Shown here one piece after another: positions 1 through 7,024 of a DNA stretch of 23,658 nucleotides. The stretch spans positions 1 to 23,658 of the forward strand of contig JAGMEZ010000393.1 in NCBI GenBank assembly GCA_023127905.1, read 5' to 3'. The stretch's first letter is position 1, and each line of letters begins with the position of its first letter. The stretch comes from Caldifarciminota bacterium (GTDB taxonomy: Bacteria > Hydrothermota > E44-bin80). A model generated the notes under the pieces. The model saw only the letters and a list, made by a program, of their open reading frames with translations, was not told where the DNA came from and ran no database searches. The translations under genes and the position numbers were made by a program.

Positions 1-35
1 AGATTCCAGCCTGACCCCAGTCTGTCACAGTGTGT

Positions 36-1067
36 CTAGGCTCCCGTATCGGCGGTGTCGTTGACTAGAACGATTCGGTAGCGTGCCTTGTTCGCCTTCA
101 CCTTCCGAATCGCTTCGTTTACCTCCGTCATGGGCATCAACTCCACCTTGGGCACGATGCCGTGCGCCTGTGCGAATGAGAGCATCTCCCGCATTGTGGC
201 CCGGTTGCCGAGGAAGGAACCGGTGATCGACAGTTGGTGCGTCACGAGGTCGGTCGAATTGAGCGCCACGTCTGGAAAGCCGAGAAGGACCAGCCTCCCA
301 TTTTTTTTCAAGGTGTTCAGCAGCGCCTCCCAATTGATCTTGCCGTGGGCGGTGCATAGAAGCAGGTCGAAGCCGAACACAACCTGCCGCAAGCTGGTCT
401 GGTCGTCCGAAACGATGAAGTGGTCTGCGCCGAAGGCAAGCGCCTGCTCCTTCTTCTCTGGAGAGGAAGAAATGGCGGTGACTTCGTAGTCGAGGGCGCG
501 GGCGAACTGTAATGCGAGGTGGCCCAGCCCTCCCACACCGATGATGCCGATTTTCTGCGCGGGTTGCGCGGCGTACGATCGGAGCGGGGAGTAAACCGTG
601 ATCCCGGCGCACACGAGCACCGCGGCCACCTCAGAGGGCATGGTGTCAGGCAGCGGGTAGGCGAAGCGGCTATCCACAAGGACAGAGGACGAGAAGCCGC
701 CATAGGGGACCCACGTTCCCGACGAGACAATGTCCAGGCAGAGCTGCTCTTCGCCCTGCAAGCACCACTCACATTGCATGCAAGAACGGCCCTGCCAGCC
801 GATGCCGACCCGGTCCCCTTCCTTCAGGCCGGATGCCGCGCGGCCCACAGCCGACACGTACCCAACGATCTCGTGACCGGGGACAAAGGGAAAGGTAGTT
901 ATTCCGTAGTAGTCGTTGATGGCGTGGATGTCGGTATGGCACACACCGCAGTGCGTGACCGAGACCCGGACATCATGCTCCCCTAGTTTGGGTGGCTCGT
1001 AGGTGAATGGCTCGAGCGGCTGTCCCACCGCTCTCGCTGCGTATCCCAAGACCCTCGAAGAAGACAT
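36..1067 (-). CDS. Zinc-dependent alcohol dehydrogenase (YahK/cinnamyl-alcohol dehydrogenase type)
   Basis: A 343-residue medium-chain dehydrogenase, probably a cytosolic NADP(H)-dependent enzyme interconverting aldehydes and primary alcohols; the substrate cannot be read from sequence. Catalytic zinc ligands appear as C40 (CGVCHTD), H65-E66 (GHE) and C153. The structural zinc site is C96, C99, C102 and C110. The Rossmann glycine motif GVGGLG is at residues 177-182. Length and motif order are normal, so the gene looks intact. ATG at 1067 is supported by AGGAGG eight bases upstream. It is strongly GC-rich with G/C-ending codons, unlike every other gene here, and sits directly behind an integrase remnant. 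This suggests horizontal acquisition or a chimeric contig end. No partner gene of the same composition is visible. Confidence 0.93.
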   Translation of the reverse strand: MSSSRVLGYAARAVGQPLEPFTYEPPKLGEHDVRVSVTHCGVCHTDIHAINDYYGITTFPFVPGHEIVGYVSAVGRAASGLKEGDRVGIGWQGRSCMQCEWCLQGEEQLCLDIVSSGTWVPYGGFSSSVLVDSRFAYPLPDTMPSEVAAVLVCAGITVYSPLRSYAAQPAQKIGIIGVGGLGHLALQFARALDYEVTAISSSPEKKEQALAFGADHFIVSDDQTSLRQVVFGFDLLLCTAHGKINWEALLNTLKKNGRLVLLGFPDVALNSTDLVTHQLSITGSFLGNRATMREMLSFAQAHGIVPKVELMPMTEVNEAIRKVKANKARYRIVLVNDTADTGA

Positions 1068-1075
1068 TCGCAGGA

Positions 1076-1081
1076 CCTCCT
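1076..1081 (-). promoter_or_regulatory. Strong Shine-Dalgarno of the alcohol dehydrogenase
   Basis: AGGAGG on the minus strand, eight bases before the ATG at 1067. It fixes the start codon and marks the boundary: sequence to the left is GC-rich, sequence to the right becomes AT-rich at once. The ribosome site therefore probably travelled with the dehydrogenase gene. Confidence 0.75.
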
Positions 1082-1121
1082 CTTATCTCTTTATAAATCA
1101 ATTATATATTGCGCTTTCTTG

Positions 1122-1199
1122 CTATGATTCTTCAGTACGAAGACTGTGGTGTTTTGTTCGTAATATTAAACGAACTTGATCTAATAATTTAGGTTTCAC
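1122..1199 (-). pseudogene. Truncated integron/XerC-type integrase, N-terminal remnant (25 codons)
   Basis: Reading the minus strand from GTG at 1199 gives 25 codons and then TAG. The peptide contains KPKLLDQVRLILR, then TKHHSLRTEES. This matches the start of the N-terminal SAM-like DNA-binding domain of integron integrases, whose usual pattern is LLDQ(V/L)R...(K/L)HYS.RTE.(A/S)Y.W. The stop falls exactly where the conserved Tyr would be, and the following bases in any frame do not continue the family. So it is a 5' fragment: the catalytic Arg/His/Tyr domain is absent. The remnant is AT-rich like the resident genome and retains its promoter. The GC-rich dehydrogenase follows after 54 bp, where the rest of the integrase should lie. 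It could alternatively serve as a small leader ORF, but family similarity makes a relic more likely. Confidence 0.72.
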
Positions 1200-1205
1200 A
1201 GTAAC

Positions 1206-1234
1206 ATATTATCGAAAAATCAATATTTTGTCAA
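1206..1234 (-). promoter_or_regulatory. Sigma70-type promoter of the integrase remnant
   Basis: On the minus strand TTGACA (1229-1234) is followed by 17 bp and TAATAT (1206-1211). Six bases then separate the -10 from the GTG at 1199, so the predicted transcription start is at or next to that GTG, giving a leaderless message. As no terminator is visible before 1067, this promoter probably also transcribes the alcohol dehydrogenase. Confidence 0.75.
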
Positions 1235-1325
1235 GGGGAAAAAATGCAGAAAAAAAGCTAAACGCCATAAATGCTCAAACGGTCGAATCGATAATATACT
1301 TCAACTTTTCTGTATTCTTTTAAAC

Positions 1326-1820
1326 TTATATTTCGTTATTGATTCTTTTCTGGTATTTCTCTGGAAGAAGGTATACTGCTAATTTGACTAAAGTAACTGT
1401 TCGCCTACCCAGTGTTGATTTTTTTATGAAATTCTTCCCCCCAGGAATGAATGTATAAATGAGTAAAGAAATGAGCCCTGCAATGATTACTCCTTTCAAA
1501 AGACCAAAAATGCTACCAATAATTCTATCTAACCACGAGAGACGGATAAATTTTATTGCTTTCTTTAAGAACATACCAATTGCTATTATTACAGCAGCAG
1601 AGACAAGGAAAAGGATAATGAAACTAATAATCAATGCCAATGGTTCGCTCTTGACAAGTTGAATAACATACGGTTTAACGATAAACGAATACTTCATTGC
1701 TACTATAAAACCGATAATGAGTCCCGACAGAGCAAATATTTCGCTTATGAAGCCTTTAAGCAAACCATAAAGAAAACCCGCAGCCACAATTGCCACAATA
1801 AAAATATCAAACCAGAACAT
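1326..1820 (-). CDS. cvpA: CvpA family inner-membrane protein
   Basis: A 164-residue membrane protein with about four hydrophobic segments (roughly residues 5-22, 26-43, 61-84 and 100-124) and the family hallmark LDRIIGSIFGLLKG near residues 97-110. CvpA was named for colicin V production and is linked to envelope integrity; its biochemical role is unsettled. It is the last gene of the lipid A operon, 113 bp behind the UPF0104 gene, with a hairpin repeat array between. AAGGAG sits a few bases before the ATG at 1820. No convincing GC-hairpin terminator follows the stop; the 258 bp to the dehydrogenase hold the integrase remnant and its promoter, with only a T-rich run near 1253-1260. Confidence 0.85.
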   Translation of the reverse strand: MFWFDIFIVAIVAAGFLYGLLKGFISEIFALSGLIIGFIVAMKYSFIVKPYVIQLVKSEPLALIISFIILFLVSAAVIIAIGMFLKKAIKFIRLSWLDRIIGSIFGLLKGVIIAGLISLLIYTFIPGGKNFIKKSTLGRRTVTLVKLAVYLLPEKYQKRINNEI

Positions 1821-1851
1821 TTTTACTCCTTTTCTTTCACCCCCTCTTTAA

Positions 1852-1950
1852 TTCTCCCCCATCAAGGGGGAGAAAATTGAAAGGGATTTCTCCCCCATCA
1901 AGGGGGAGAAAATTGAGAGGTATTTCTCCCGCATCAAGGAGGAGAAAATT
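1852..1950. repeat. Three tandem 36-bp hairpin repeats
   Basis: Copies start at 1852, 1888 and 1924 (period 36). Each carries a palindrome, TTCTCCCCC - ATCAA - GGGGGAGAA, a 9-bp stem with a 5-base loop. Copies 1 and 2 are perfect palindromes. Copy 3 has two changes (CCCGC and GGAGG) that break pairs inside the stem, leaving an outer 6-bp stem. Copy 3 overlaps the 3' end of the upstream UPF0104 gene and supplies its last codons and stop. Such arrays may act as RNA processing or partial termination signals between the UPF0104 gene and cvpA; this is inferred. Confidence 0.9.
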
Positions 1951-2977
1951 TATTAGTTATTTTCTTCAGTTTCTCAAATCCAACCATTCTTATTAACACA
2001 AAACCACCAATAATTACGGAAATATAGAAGGTAAAAAACCTCCAGAGAAGCACATACACCCCGAGAAGTTCCTTTGGACAAATTAAAGCAAAAACAGAAA
2101 AACCTCCTAACTCGGCAATTCCACTTGCTCCCGGCGTAGGAATAAAAACAAGAAGATATGTAAGAACCAATTGCAGTATTGCAGCTTTCACTATAGGAAC
2201 CGGAACACCTAGACCATAGAGCAAGCACGGAGCTATTAAAAAATAGATCCCCATGGAGATAATGGTAAGAAGGAAAGATAAAAGGGTCTTCCATTTACCT
2301 ACTTTAAAAAATAATCCCATACTTTTCTTAAAATTAGAAACCTCATTGAGAGTTCGATCGACAAATCTGCGCGGTCTATCACTCTTTATTATTTTTATCT
2401 TTCTAAGAAAATCCCCAAATTTGTGAAGTACTTTTCTAACCACTTCTGTTTTAAAGAGAATGAGTAAAAGAAGGATAATTGCTATTAAGTAAAAGAAAAA
2501 GAGGTAATTTAGAATGGATTTTAATACCTGTGCAGTAGAAATAATATGATAGTATGAGATTATTCCCGGGAGTGCAACAAACACAACCCCCAGACCAAGA
2601 ACTGCCCTGAAAAGGATAACAGCTGTTCCCTCGCCTATGTTAAAACCCTCACGCTTAAGAATATATACCTGTAGAGGAATTCCTCCAGATTGAAACGGTG
2701 TTACTGCACCAAGAAATAAGCCCCCCATAGTAAATTCTATACTGCTTTTAAATGATATAAATCTTCCAAGAGCCCAGGTAAGAACCTGAAGTCTTAAAAA
2801 ATCAAGATATAAATGAAGTAGTGCTAAGAACAAAGAAAGTAAAAGAAACAGGGGAACCATCTGCCCAAGGGCTATGTATGTACCCTTATTAACGGTAAAA
2901 ACCAGGACACCTATTATCGCAATTATTGTTATAATCAGGAAAATCCTTAATCCTCTTATTATATCTTTCTTTTCCAT
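1934..2977 (-). CDS. UPF0104 / AglD-like (LPG synthase TM-domain) membrane protein, paralog 2
   Basis: A 347-residue polytopic protein of the family known as UPF0104, lysylphosphatidylglycerol synthase TM region, or AglD-like. Signature segments are TPFQSGGIPLQVYILKREG in the first third and FIPTPGASGIAELG in the last third, with about eight hydrophobic helices. Family members are linked to transport or transfer of lipid-linked substrates, but the reaction is not established for such stand-alone forms. It is a clear paralog of the gene just upstream, and their place behind lpxB/waaA/lpxK suggests an outer-membrane lipid role. The C-terminus (Phe-Ser-Pro-Pro-stop) is encoded by the third 36-bp hairpin repeat, so the natural end of the gene may have been replaced. 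Confidence 0.85.
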   Translation of the reverse strand: MEKKDIIRGLRIFLIITIIAIIGVLVFTVNKGTYIALGQMVPLFLLLSLFLALLHLYLDFLRLQVLTWALGRFISFKSSIEFTMGGLFLGAVTPFQSGGIPLQVYILKREGFNIGEGTAVILFRAVLGLGVVFVALPGIISYYHIISTAQVLKSILNYLFFFYLIAIILLLLILFKTEVVRKVLHKFGDFLRKIKIIKSDRPRRFVDRTLNEVSNFKKSMGLFFKVGKWKTLLSFLLTIISMGIYFLIAPCLLYGLGVPVPIVKAAILQLVLTYLLVFIPTPGASGIAELGGFSVFALICPKELLGVYVLLWRFFTFYISVIIGGFVLIRMVGFEKLKKITNKFSPP

Positions 2978-2995
2978 TCTCTTAAAACTTTTTTC

Positions 2996-4057
2996 CTACC
3001 GTTTTCTCCGCACGCTTTTCTTTTTATATTTCTCTATTTCTTCTTCCTCTCCCCTCTGAAGCATCCGTATAATAACAAATCCTCCAATTGCTGCTCCAAT
3101 ATAGAATGTGAAAAATCTCCACAGAACAACATAAACACCGAGGAGGTGCACCGGACTTATACGTTTAAAAAGTGATACAAAAGCAGCCTCTGATACCCCA
3201 CTTGCTCCTGGCGTTGGAACAAAAAAGAGTAAAAACTTAAGGATGAGCTGAAGATAAATCGTTTCAAGTATGGGTGGATGTTCACCAAGTCCAAGCAACA
3301 TTATCGGTGCAATAAGAAATAGAGAAATATATGAAATAATGGTTACAAAAAAAGCGAGTAGGAGCTTTAGTTTCTGTCTGCTAAAATAGGCTCGTAAGCT
3401 TTTTCTAAAATCCTCTACTTCAACGAACAATCTTCTAAAGAGACGCAGTAATCTCTTTGTTTTCACAATCCTTCTTCTCTTTAAGAAAAAGTAAAAACGG
3501 TACAAGACTTTCTTAAAGATTTTTGGATTTAGAATCAATATGATAAGGAGGAAAATCCCAATTCCGTAAATAATGAAAAGATATCTCATAAGTGCTTGTG
3601 TTACTTTACCTGTTAGTAATCCTTTATAGTAAAAGAATATTAACGGCACAACAAAAATGAAAATGAAGAGCTCGAGTATCCCCCTAAACAGAAGAATTAC
3701 ACTTCCTTTTCCAATAGAAATATCTTCTTTCTTCAGAATGTATAATTGAACGGGAAGTCCACCCGTCTGGAACGGTGTAACAGCAGCGAGGAAAAGCCCT
3801 GATGTAATAACTGAAATTGCAGTTTTGATACTAATCCGTTTCCCGAGTGCTGAACTAAGTATCTGGACTCTGAGCCCGTCCATAGTGATATACAAACCCC
3901 AGAGAACAAAACATAAAGCCAGATAAATAATTTTAAAATCTTTCAGTGATGCCCATGTGCGCTTATCAAGCGTCAGAGTCATAATAACAATAATGGTCAA
4001 AACCGTTATTATTAAAAATACACGCAATCCTATATTAACCTTTCTTCTTAATGTCAA
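2996..4057 (-). CDS. UPF0104 / AglD-like (LPG synthase TM-domain) membrane protein, paralog 1
   Basis: A 353-residue multi-pass protein with the same signature segments as its downstream neighbour: TPFQTGGLPVQLYILKKE and FVPTPGASGVSEAAF. A basic tail (about the last 15 residues) should face the cytoplasm. The start is TTG at 4057, supported by AAGGAG five bases upstream. This TTG overlaps the lpxK stop (TTGA), so translation is likely coupled. The two tandem paralogs share layout but are well diverged, pointing to an old duplication and separate roles. It may transfer or flip a lipid-linked group used with lipid A; this is inferred from context only. Confidence 0.85.
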   Translation of the reverse strand: MTLRRKVNIGLRVFLIITVLTIIVIMTLTLDKRTWASLKDFKIIYLALCFVLWGLYITMDGLRVQILSSALGKRISIKTAISVITSGLFLAAVTPFQTGGLPVQLYILKKEDISIGKGSVILLFRGILELFIFIFVVPLIFFYYKGLLTGKVTQALMRYLFIIYGIGIFLLIILILNPKIFKKVLYRFYFFLKRRRIVKTKRLLRLFRRLFVEVEDFRKSLRAYFSRQKLKLLLAFFVTIISYISLFLIAPIMLLGLGEHPPILETIYLQLILKFLLFFVPTPGASGVSEAAFVSLFKRISPVHLLGVYVVLWRFFTFYIGAAIGGFVIIRMLQRGEEEEIEKYKKKSVRRKR

Positions 4058-5106
4058 ATCAACTCCTTTTCTTTGAGTAACGATTTAAATCTCTTCTCAT
4101 TCTCTAAAGAAAGTTCTATCGGTAGGGAGTAAAGCGGTACAGGCAATTTAGTAACATAATCTTTAATAGAATATAAATCCTTCTCTGTGGTAACAATCGC
4201 ATCAATTGTATGTTCATCAACAAGTCTTTTTATTCTTTTAATGTCTCTCATTGAATAACTATGATGGTCTAAATAGCTCTCAGAGTGGATTACATTTAGA
4301 CCCGACGACTTCAATGTTAAAAGAAATGACTTATTATTTCCAATCGACGAGATAGAAAGTATTCTTTTTCTTTTGAGGTTGGACAGGTTAACAGTTTCAT
4401 TTTCAGGAATTTTCACAAAAGACAAAGGATTATGAAAAGATAAGAAGAGAGGAATAGTACTACTGTATCTTCTCACTAATCTTTCAATTCTTCTAATCTG
4501 ATTATCCTTAGCCTGATTACAGCGCGTGATGACAACTATATCTGCTCTTCTTATCGCATCCAATGGTTCTCTCAATTTCCCTGCTGGAAGAACCATGGAA
4601 TCCATAAAATTATCACTTGCATCAAGCAGGAGAATATCCACATCTCTTTCTATTGAAAATGATTGAAATCCATCATCAAGTATTATAATATCTGGTTCAT
4701 ATTTTTCAATTGCATAGGACAATCCCTCTTTTTTATCCCGTGAAACAACAACAGGAACCGCAGTCCTTTTTCCTATTAACCAGGGTTCATCCCCTGATTC
4801 TATTTCATCACCTTTATCCCGAATGTCAACAAGCCTGTTCTTTCCTTTTCGTTTATATCCTCTGCTCACAACCACAATCTTCTTATCAGCTCGTTTCAAA
4901 AAATTCACAAGGAAGATTACAAAAGGTGTTTTACCTGTACCTCCAACAGTTAAGTTCCCGACACTCACTATCTTCTTAGAAAATCCTTTTTGCTTAATAA
5001 TTCTATATCTGTAAGCGGCTTTGTGTATATTTTGCAGAAACTGATAAAGGTAGGATATGGGAATAAGCAGGAAATAAAAAACTCTATAGAGTTGATGTAT
5101 ATTCAT
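4054..5106 (-). CDS. lpxK: Tetraacyldisaccharide 4'-kinase LpxK
   Basis: A 350-residue inner-membrane-associated kinase that phosphorylates the 4' position of the tetraacyldisaccharide to give lipid IVA. Visible features: an N-terminal hydrophobic helix (about 8-24), a P-loop VGGTGKT at residues 54-60, GDEP at 105-108 and the family motif DDGFQ at 144-148. Length is typical. It lies five bases behind waaA and overlaps the next gene by four bases. No clear Shine-Dalgarno precedes ATG 5106, so translation is probably coupled to waaA. Together with lpxB and waaA it supplies the late lipid A steps; lpxA, lpxC and lpxD are not in this window. Confidence 0.95.
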   Translation of the reverse strand: MNIHQLYRVFYFLLIPISYLYQFLQNIHKAAYRYRIIKQKGFSKKIVSVGNLTVGGTGKTPFVIFLVNFLKRADKKIVVVSRGYKRKGKNRLVDIRDKGDEIESGDEPWLIGKRTAVPVVVSRDKKEGLSYAIEKYEPDIIILDDGFQSFSIERDVDILLLDASDNFMDSMVLPAGKLREPLDAIRRADIVVITRCNQAKDNQIRRIERLVRRYSSTIPLFLSFHNPLSFVKIPENETVNLSNLKRKRILSISSIGNNKSFLLTLKSSGLNVIHSESYLDHHSYSMRDIKRIKRLVDEHTIDAIVTTEKDLYSIKDYVTKLPVPLYSLPIELSLENEKRFKSLLKEKELI

Positions 5107-5111
5107 TACAC

Positions 5112-6371
5112 TTAAATGATAGCATTTTCTTCAAGGGATTTTATATAATTATCCACAACTCCTCTTTTCTGCTTAAGGTAGTTTCTTGAATTCTCACCCA
5201 TCTTTTTTCTTCGAGATGGATGATTTAATAAATATTTGATTACCTCCTTAAAATCCTTTCCATTTTTAATACTAATTGCACTATCTGATTCAAGGAGTTC
5301 CTTTGCAGTCTCCCTTGTATTATTAATATATGGACCAAAAAGAATAGGAACACCGAAATAAGCTGGCTCTATAAGATTGTGTCCGCCGTAAGGAAGAAGG
5401 GTTCCACCTACAAAAGCAATATCAGCAACAGAATAGACACTCCTCAATTCACCCATAGTATCGAGTATCAGGACAGTTTCTCCATTGTACGAAGATTTTT
5501 CAGTCCTCTTCATGTATCTTAAATTTTCTCTCCTTAAAATGTTTTCAATTTCACTTACCCTATTCAAATGCCTTGGAGCAATAATAAGAAAGGTTTCATT
5601 TAGTTCCTCTTTTACCGACTTAAAAACCTTTATAATAATTTCCTCTTCTCCTTTCCTTACACTTCCAGCAACAATAACTGATTTATGTGAAGGTATTGAA
5701 AGAAGTTCTTTTGTAAGAATTTCAGGATGAGAATTATCGGATTTCAATGAACCTGTCACTCTAACCTTCGTTTTACTCATTCCAAGCCTCAAAAACTTAT
5801 GCGCTTCACCATTACTTTGAGAAAAAATAACATCAATTTGATTAAATAGCTGCTGACTCATGTAGCGCAATCGGAGATATCTCTTAAAGGTCTTATCTGA
5901 TAATCTTCCATTTGCTAAAACAATCTTCACTCCTCTTCTTCTGCACAAAAAAATCAATGTTGGCCAGATCTCTGTCTCTATTAAAATTAACGTGTCAGGA
6001 TTTATTCTCCTGATAGCATTTCTAATTAAAGGAAAGAAATCAAAAGGAAGAAGCACGAAATTATTTATACCTTTTATAATCTTCATTGCTCTTTCTTTGC
6101 CACTTACAGTCATTGAGGAAATAACAATTCTTTTCTTTGGGAATTTCTCTCTTATTCGCATTGCTAATTGACTTGCTGCCGTTATCTCTCCAAGCGAAGC
6201 ACCATGAATCCAGATACACTTCTCATCCTGTGAGGAATTAAACGAATACACACCCATTCTTTCTCTCCATTCAAAGGAAGAAGTTATTCTTTTAAAAATA
6301 GTATACGGAAACATTATAATATAAACAACTCCCCAGAGCAAATTGTAGAAAAACATGAATATTACATTCAT
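5112..6371 (-). CDS. waaA: 3-deoxy-D-manno-octulosonic acid transferase WaaA (KdtA)
   Basis: A 419-residue GT30 glycosyltransferase that adds Kdo from CMP-Kdo to lipid IVA on the inner face of the cytoplasmic membrane. An N-terminal membrane anchor spans about residues 3-25. The conserved HGASLGEI is at 56-63, with E62 at the position of the conserved family glutamate. The C-terminal half has the nucleotide-sugar segment GGTLLPYGGHNLIEPAYFG. Length matches the family. ATG 6371 overlaps the upstream stop as ATGA. Whether it adds one, two or more Kdo residues cannot be read from sequence. Confidence 0.95.
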   Translation of the reverse strand: MNVIFMFFYNLLWGVVYIIMFPYTIFKRITSSFEWRERMGVYSFNSSQDEKCIWIHGASLGEITAASQLAMRIREKFPKKRIVISSMTVSGKERAMKIIKGINNFVLLPFDFFPLIRNAIRRINPDTLILIETEIWPTLIFLCRRRGVKIVLANGRLSDKTFKRYLRLRYMSQQLFNQIDVIFSQSNGEAHKFLRLGMSKTKVRVTGSLKSDNSHPEILTKELLSIPSHKSVIVAGSVRKGEEEIIIKVFKSVKEELNETFLIIAPRHLNRVSEIENILRRENLRYMKRTEKSSYNGETVLILDTMGELRSVYSVADIAFVGGTLLPYGGHNLIEPAYFGVPILFGPYINNTRETAKELLESDSAISIKNGKDFKEVIKYLLNHPSRRKKMGENSRNYLKQKRGVVDNYIKSLEENAII

Positions 6372-7024
6372 CTAAAACTCTCTGCTATCCTGTTTAATTC
6401 ATTGAGTTCCTGTGTAAGAGAATCCCTAATAACATTATCTTCCTCACTCTTCTTGAGTATATGAACATTTCCAAAAACTATGGATATCCTGCTCATTGGA
6501 AGAGGAAACATGAAACGGTCCCAGCTGGAAAAGTACTTTGCACACTTTGCTCCAATTCCTATAGGAACTATCGGTCTTCCTGAAAACTTTGCTATTGCGA
6601 TTGCACCACCCGAGAAATGATATGGGGGACCTTTCGGACCATCGGGAGTAATCGCAAGGTCAAACTGCTTTATTGCTTTCACCATCAATCGACATGCCTT
6701 CATTCCTCCACTTGTTGAAGAACCCCTTATAACAGTGAAGCCAAGAAACTTCAGAGCACGAGCGATTAATTCACCATCCCGATGCCGAGAAACCAGTATA
6801 TTCATTCTACTTGTTCTTTGCAGATAAAGAAGGGGGAAAAATTTCTGATGCCAGAAAACAAATATACAATTCCCCCCAGATTTTGCTTTCGTGTATGAAT
6901 GCATGTTTTTATAAGAATACCGCAGGGTTAACCCTATCGACCGCACAATGAAAATGATCAAAAACGGCAGAATAAAAATTGAAATATTTTTAAGCACTTT
7001 TTTGAATGCACTCTTTCTCTTCAT
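6368..7024 (-). CDS. DUF374 lysophospholipid acyltransferase family protein
   Basis: A 218-residue protein with an N-terminal hydrophobic anchor (about residues 12-34) and the DUF374 pattern: FWHQKF near 57-62, SRHRDGE at 79-85, RGSSTSGG at 100-107 and PDGPKGP at 127-133. The family is placed in the LPLAT acyltransferase superfamily and is often found next to lipid A genes. It could act as a late acyltransferase on Kdo-lipid IVA, replacing LpxL/LpxM, which are not seen here; this is inferred. AGAGGA upstream supports ATG 7024. The gene starts 35 bp inside lpxB and ends in a 4-bp overlap with waaA, so translation is likely coupled. Confidence 0.88.
   Translation of the reverse strand: MKRKSAFKKVLKNISIFILPFLIIFIVRSIGLTLRYSYKNMHSYTKAKSGGNCIFVFWHQKFFPLLYLQRTSRMNILVSRHRDGELIARALKFLGFTVIRGSSTSGGMKACRLMVKAIKQFDLAITPDGPKGPPYHFSGGAIAIAKFSGRPIVPIGIGAKCAKYFSSWDRFMFPLPMSRISIVFGNVHILKKSEEDNVIRDSLTQELNELNRIAESFR

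Noticed and set aside
25..986. Long open frames on both strands within the GC-rich left end
   Set aside because: They overlap the dehydrogenase gene, lack family motifs, and are expected in GC-rich sequence where stops are rare.
1200..1325. attI or attC site next to the integrase remnant
   Set aside because: No GTTRRRY core pairs or long imperfect palindrome of attC type could be found, so an integron platform is not supported.
1852..1950. CRISPR-like array from the 36-bp period
   Set aside because: The units are directly adjacent with no spacers and carry perfect palindromes; no cas genes are present.
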